A model generated the notes under the pieces. It worked only from the letters and a program-made list of their open reading frames with translations, did not search any database and was not told the origin of the DNA. The position numbers and the translations under genes are program-made. From Mesorhizobium sp. (GTDB lineage Bacteria; Pseudomonadota; Alphaproteobacteria; Rhizobiales; Rhizobiaceae), in assembly GCF_024710845.1 (NCBI RefSeq), contig NZ_JANJTZ010000004.1, forward strand, positions 1-64,000: a stretch of DNA of 64,000 bases. Direction: 5' to 3'. Shown here one piece after another: positions 62,343 through 64,000 of the stretch. The number at the start of each line of letters is the position of its first letter. The first letter of the stretch is position 1.

Positions 62343-64000
62343 TCAGACTGCGCGCTCGACGTCCACCAGGCAACTTTGGGCCGCACAGCCCTGGCCGAGA
62401 TTGGATGTCCCGATATCGCGGGTAAGCGCATTCGGATTGCCGCTGCGACCGGCATCGGCGCCATCGACATGGAAATCCGCCCCCGTAGGCAGCAGAACGA
62501 CACCCGGCAGAACTTCGTCAGAAGGTTCGGCCGACGCCATGCAAGCGCCGCGGGCATTGAAGATCCGCACCAGATCGCCGCTCGCGATGCCCCTGGCGTC
62601 GGCATCCTGGCGGCTCATGCGGAGGATCTCGTAGCCGTCGCGCTTGCCGGCGCGCGAATGCGCGGATTGCTCCATCTGGCCGTGAAGCCGCCTCTCCGGC
62701 TGCGGCGTCAGGAGATGAAGCGGATGCTGGCGGGATGACTCGTTGCCAAGCCATTCTTCGGGGTCGAGCCACACCGGATGGCCCGGTTGATCCGGATCTC
62801 CCATCGCCGCGACAGCGGCCGAATGGATCTCGATCCTGCCCGACGGCGTCTGTAGCGGATTGGCTTGGGGGTCGCGTCGAAACGCTTCGAATGGCACGGG
62901 GTCGCGTTCTGGCTCCGGCATGCGTAGAAAGCCGTTGGCGAAAAATGTGTCAAAATCCGGCGCCGCGATGCCGCGCACCGAGAGCCGCTTCCGCGTTTCA
63001 TCCCAGGCCCATCGCAGCCAGTCGTCGCTGTCCCGGCCTTCGGTGAAGGCGTCCTCTAGGCCGAGCCGCGACGCGAGGCCGCGGAAGATTTCGTAATCGT
63101 TGCGCGCCTCGCCCACGGGTTCGATCGCCTTCTGCATCGCCAGCAGGAAGGGATCGCGCGACGAGCCGCCGATATCGTCGCGCTCCAGCGTCGTGGTCGC
63201 CGGGAAGACAATGTCGGCGTGGCGCGCGGTCGCGGTCCAGTACTGCTCGTTGACGATGATGCATTCCGGCCGTCGGAATGCCTGCCTCAGCCGGTTCAGG
63301 TCCTGGTGGTGGTGGAAGGGATTTCCCCCGGCCCAGTAGACGAGCCTGATGTCGGGATAGGTGATCGAGCGGCCGTCGAAGCGTATCGTCTCGCCGGGTT
63401 GCAGCAGGAGATCGGCCATCCGGGCCACCGGAATGTCGAGCCCGACCGGATTAAGCCCGACCGGCAGGCCCCTCAGCGGCGTATCGTAACCCCGATTGCC
63501 GTTGCCGTTCATCGAACCGTAGCCGAATGCATAACCGAGACCCGGCCTGCCGATCTGGCCGAGCGCGGCGGCAAGCGCGATCAGCGCCCAGTACGGCTGT
63601 TCGCCATGACGGGCGCGCTGCAGACTCCAGGTCGCGGTGAGCATCACCTTGCGCCCAACGAGATCGCGGGCAAGGCCAACGATGGCATCGGCCGGCACCC
63701 CGGTCAGTTCCGAAGCCCATTCCGGGTTTTTGACTGTGCCATCCGTCGCGCCGTCCAGATAGGCGCGCAGCCGTTCGAAGCCGGTCGTATAGCGATCGAT
63801 GAAATCCTGATCCTGCGCATCCCATTCGCAGATCAGCCTGATCATCGCCAGGATGAGCGCGGTGTCGCTGTTGGGCCGGATCGGCAGCCACTCGCTGGCC
63901 ACCCCGTCCGGCCTGTCGCCGCCGAAGGGCGAGATCGTGACCACGCGCACGCCATTGGCGGCCAGGCTTCGCATATGTGCCCGGTAGCTGTGTTCGCCCG
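62343..64000 (-). CDS. BisC/TorA-family molybdopterin oxidoreductase, 5' end off the window
   Basis: The C-terminal 552 or so residues of a Mo-bis-MGD oxidoreductase; the frame stays open to the right edge (GEHSYRAHMRSLAANGVRVV and onward). It resembles the biotin sulfoxide/TMAO/DMSO reductase branch: VYWAGGNPFHHHQDLNRLRQAFRRPECIIVNEQYWTATARHADIVFPATTTLERDDIGG, and a C-terminal MGD-binding domain ending in GNPNALTRDIGTSNLGQGCAAQSCLVDVERA. The Mo ligand lies outside the window. It is 188 bases upstream of the XRE-Ehr operon on the same strand. Functional coupling is suggested by position only. Confidence 0.85.
   Translation of the reverse strand, partial: GEHSYRAHMRSLAANGVRVVTISPFGGDRPDGVASEWLPIRPNSDTALILAMIRLICEWDAQDQDFIDRYTTGFERLRAYLDGATDGTVKNPEWASELTGVPADAIVGLARDLVGRKVMLTATWSLQRARHGEQPYWALIALAAALGQIGRPGLGYAFGYGSMNGNGNRGYDTPLRGLPVGLNPVGLDIPVARMADLLLQPGETIRFDGRSITYPDIRLVYWAGGNPFHHHQDLNRLRQAFRRPECIIVNEQYWTATARHADIVFPATTTLERDDIGGSSRDPFLLAMQKAIEPVGEARNDYEIFRGLASRLGLEDAFTEGRDSDDWLRWAWDETRKRLSVRGIAAPDFDTFFANGFLRMPEPERDPVPFEAFRRDPQANPLQTPSGRIEIHSAAVAAMGDPDQPGHPVWLDPEEWLGNESSRQHPLHLLTPQPERRLHGQMEQSAHSRAGKRDGYEILRMSRQDADARGIASGDLVRIFNARGACMASAEPSDEVLPGVVLLPTGADFHVDGADAGRSGNPNALTRDIGTSNLGQGCAAQSCLVDVERAV

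Overview
The window looks like a chromosomal or large-replicon segment of an alphaproteobacterium of the order Hyphomicrobiales (Rhizobiales), probably near Mesorhizobium, Aminobacter or Nitratireductor. The evidence is high GC, dense operons with overlapping start/stop codons, an N-methylproline-demethylase-type flavoenzyme beside MttB paralogues, a nirK-nirV-nnrS-nnrR denitrification block, and a rhizobial-type intergenic palindromic repeat. The assignment is inference from gene content. I recognise no rRNA, tRNA, CRISPR array, transposase or phage gene.

Layout. (1) 1-7.9 kb: a creatininase and a Rid-family gene lie divergent from an operon with an ABC importer (binding protein, ATPase, permease), a cytosine-deaminase-like amidohydrolase, an FAD-linked oxidase and two NAD(P)H:quinone-type flavoproteins. 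It looks like an uptake and catabolic module for a nitrogen heterocycle. (2) 8-22.1 kb: a YcaQ-type DNA glycosylase, then a methylated-amine region with a DMGDH/GcvT fusion, an isochorismatase-like hydrolase, an FAH hydrolase, two non-pyrrolysine MttB-family methyltransferases, an N-methylproline-demethylase-like OYE flavoprotein, an enolase-superfamily enzyme and queF. (3) 22.2-24.5 kb: a copper-type (CueR/HmrR) promoter drives a frameshifted Met-rich DUF305 gene, followed by a persulfide-dioxygenase-like MBL gene with two YeeE/YedE halves. (4) 24.6-33.8 kb: otsB-GH15-otsA (trehalose) and a complete Dpp/Opp-type ABC transporter. (5) 33.8-40.2 kb: denitrification and NO genes (nirK, nirV, an unknown, nnrS, pseudoazurin, nnrR, DUF6455, DUF1858, group III truncated haemoglobin) with three FNR/NnrR-type boxes. 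(6) 40.2-46.1 kb: a branched-chain 2-oxoacid dehydrogenase operon behind a frameshifted ACT-like gene, divergent from an Lrp regulator. (7) 46.2-54.5 kb: a ferredoxin, a DapA-family gene, and a second ABC/CoA-transferase/flavoprotein/enoyl-CoA hydratase/LysR module. (8) 54.7-64 kb: a six-subunit Hyf/complex-I-like membrane complex whose small subunit has no cysteine and whose large subunit has lost all four NiFe cysteines (an Ehr-type complex). It is coupled to an XRE regulator and preceded by a BisC-family molybdoenzyme that runs off the window.

The strongest candidate for an undescribed system is region 8: a proton-pump-like complex with its metal centres erased, next to an S/N-oxide-reductase-type molybdoenzyme. 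Second are the copper-promoter DUF305 gene and the DUF1858/DUF6455/haemoglobin locus under NO control. Two single-base frameshifts (DUF305 and the ACT-like gene) could be real or could be homopolymer undercalls in the assembly. The first ~67 bases contain a suspicious C/G-rich low-complexity run.
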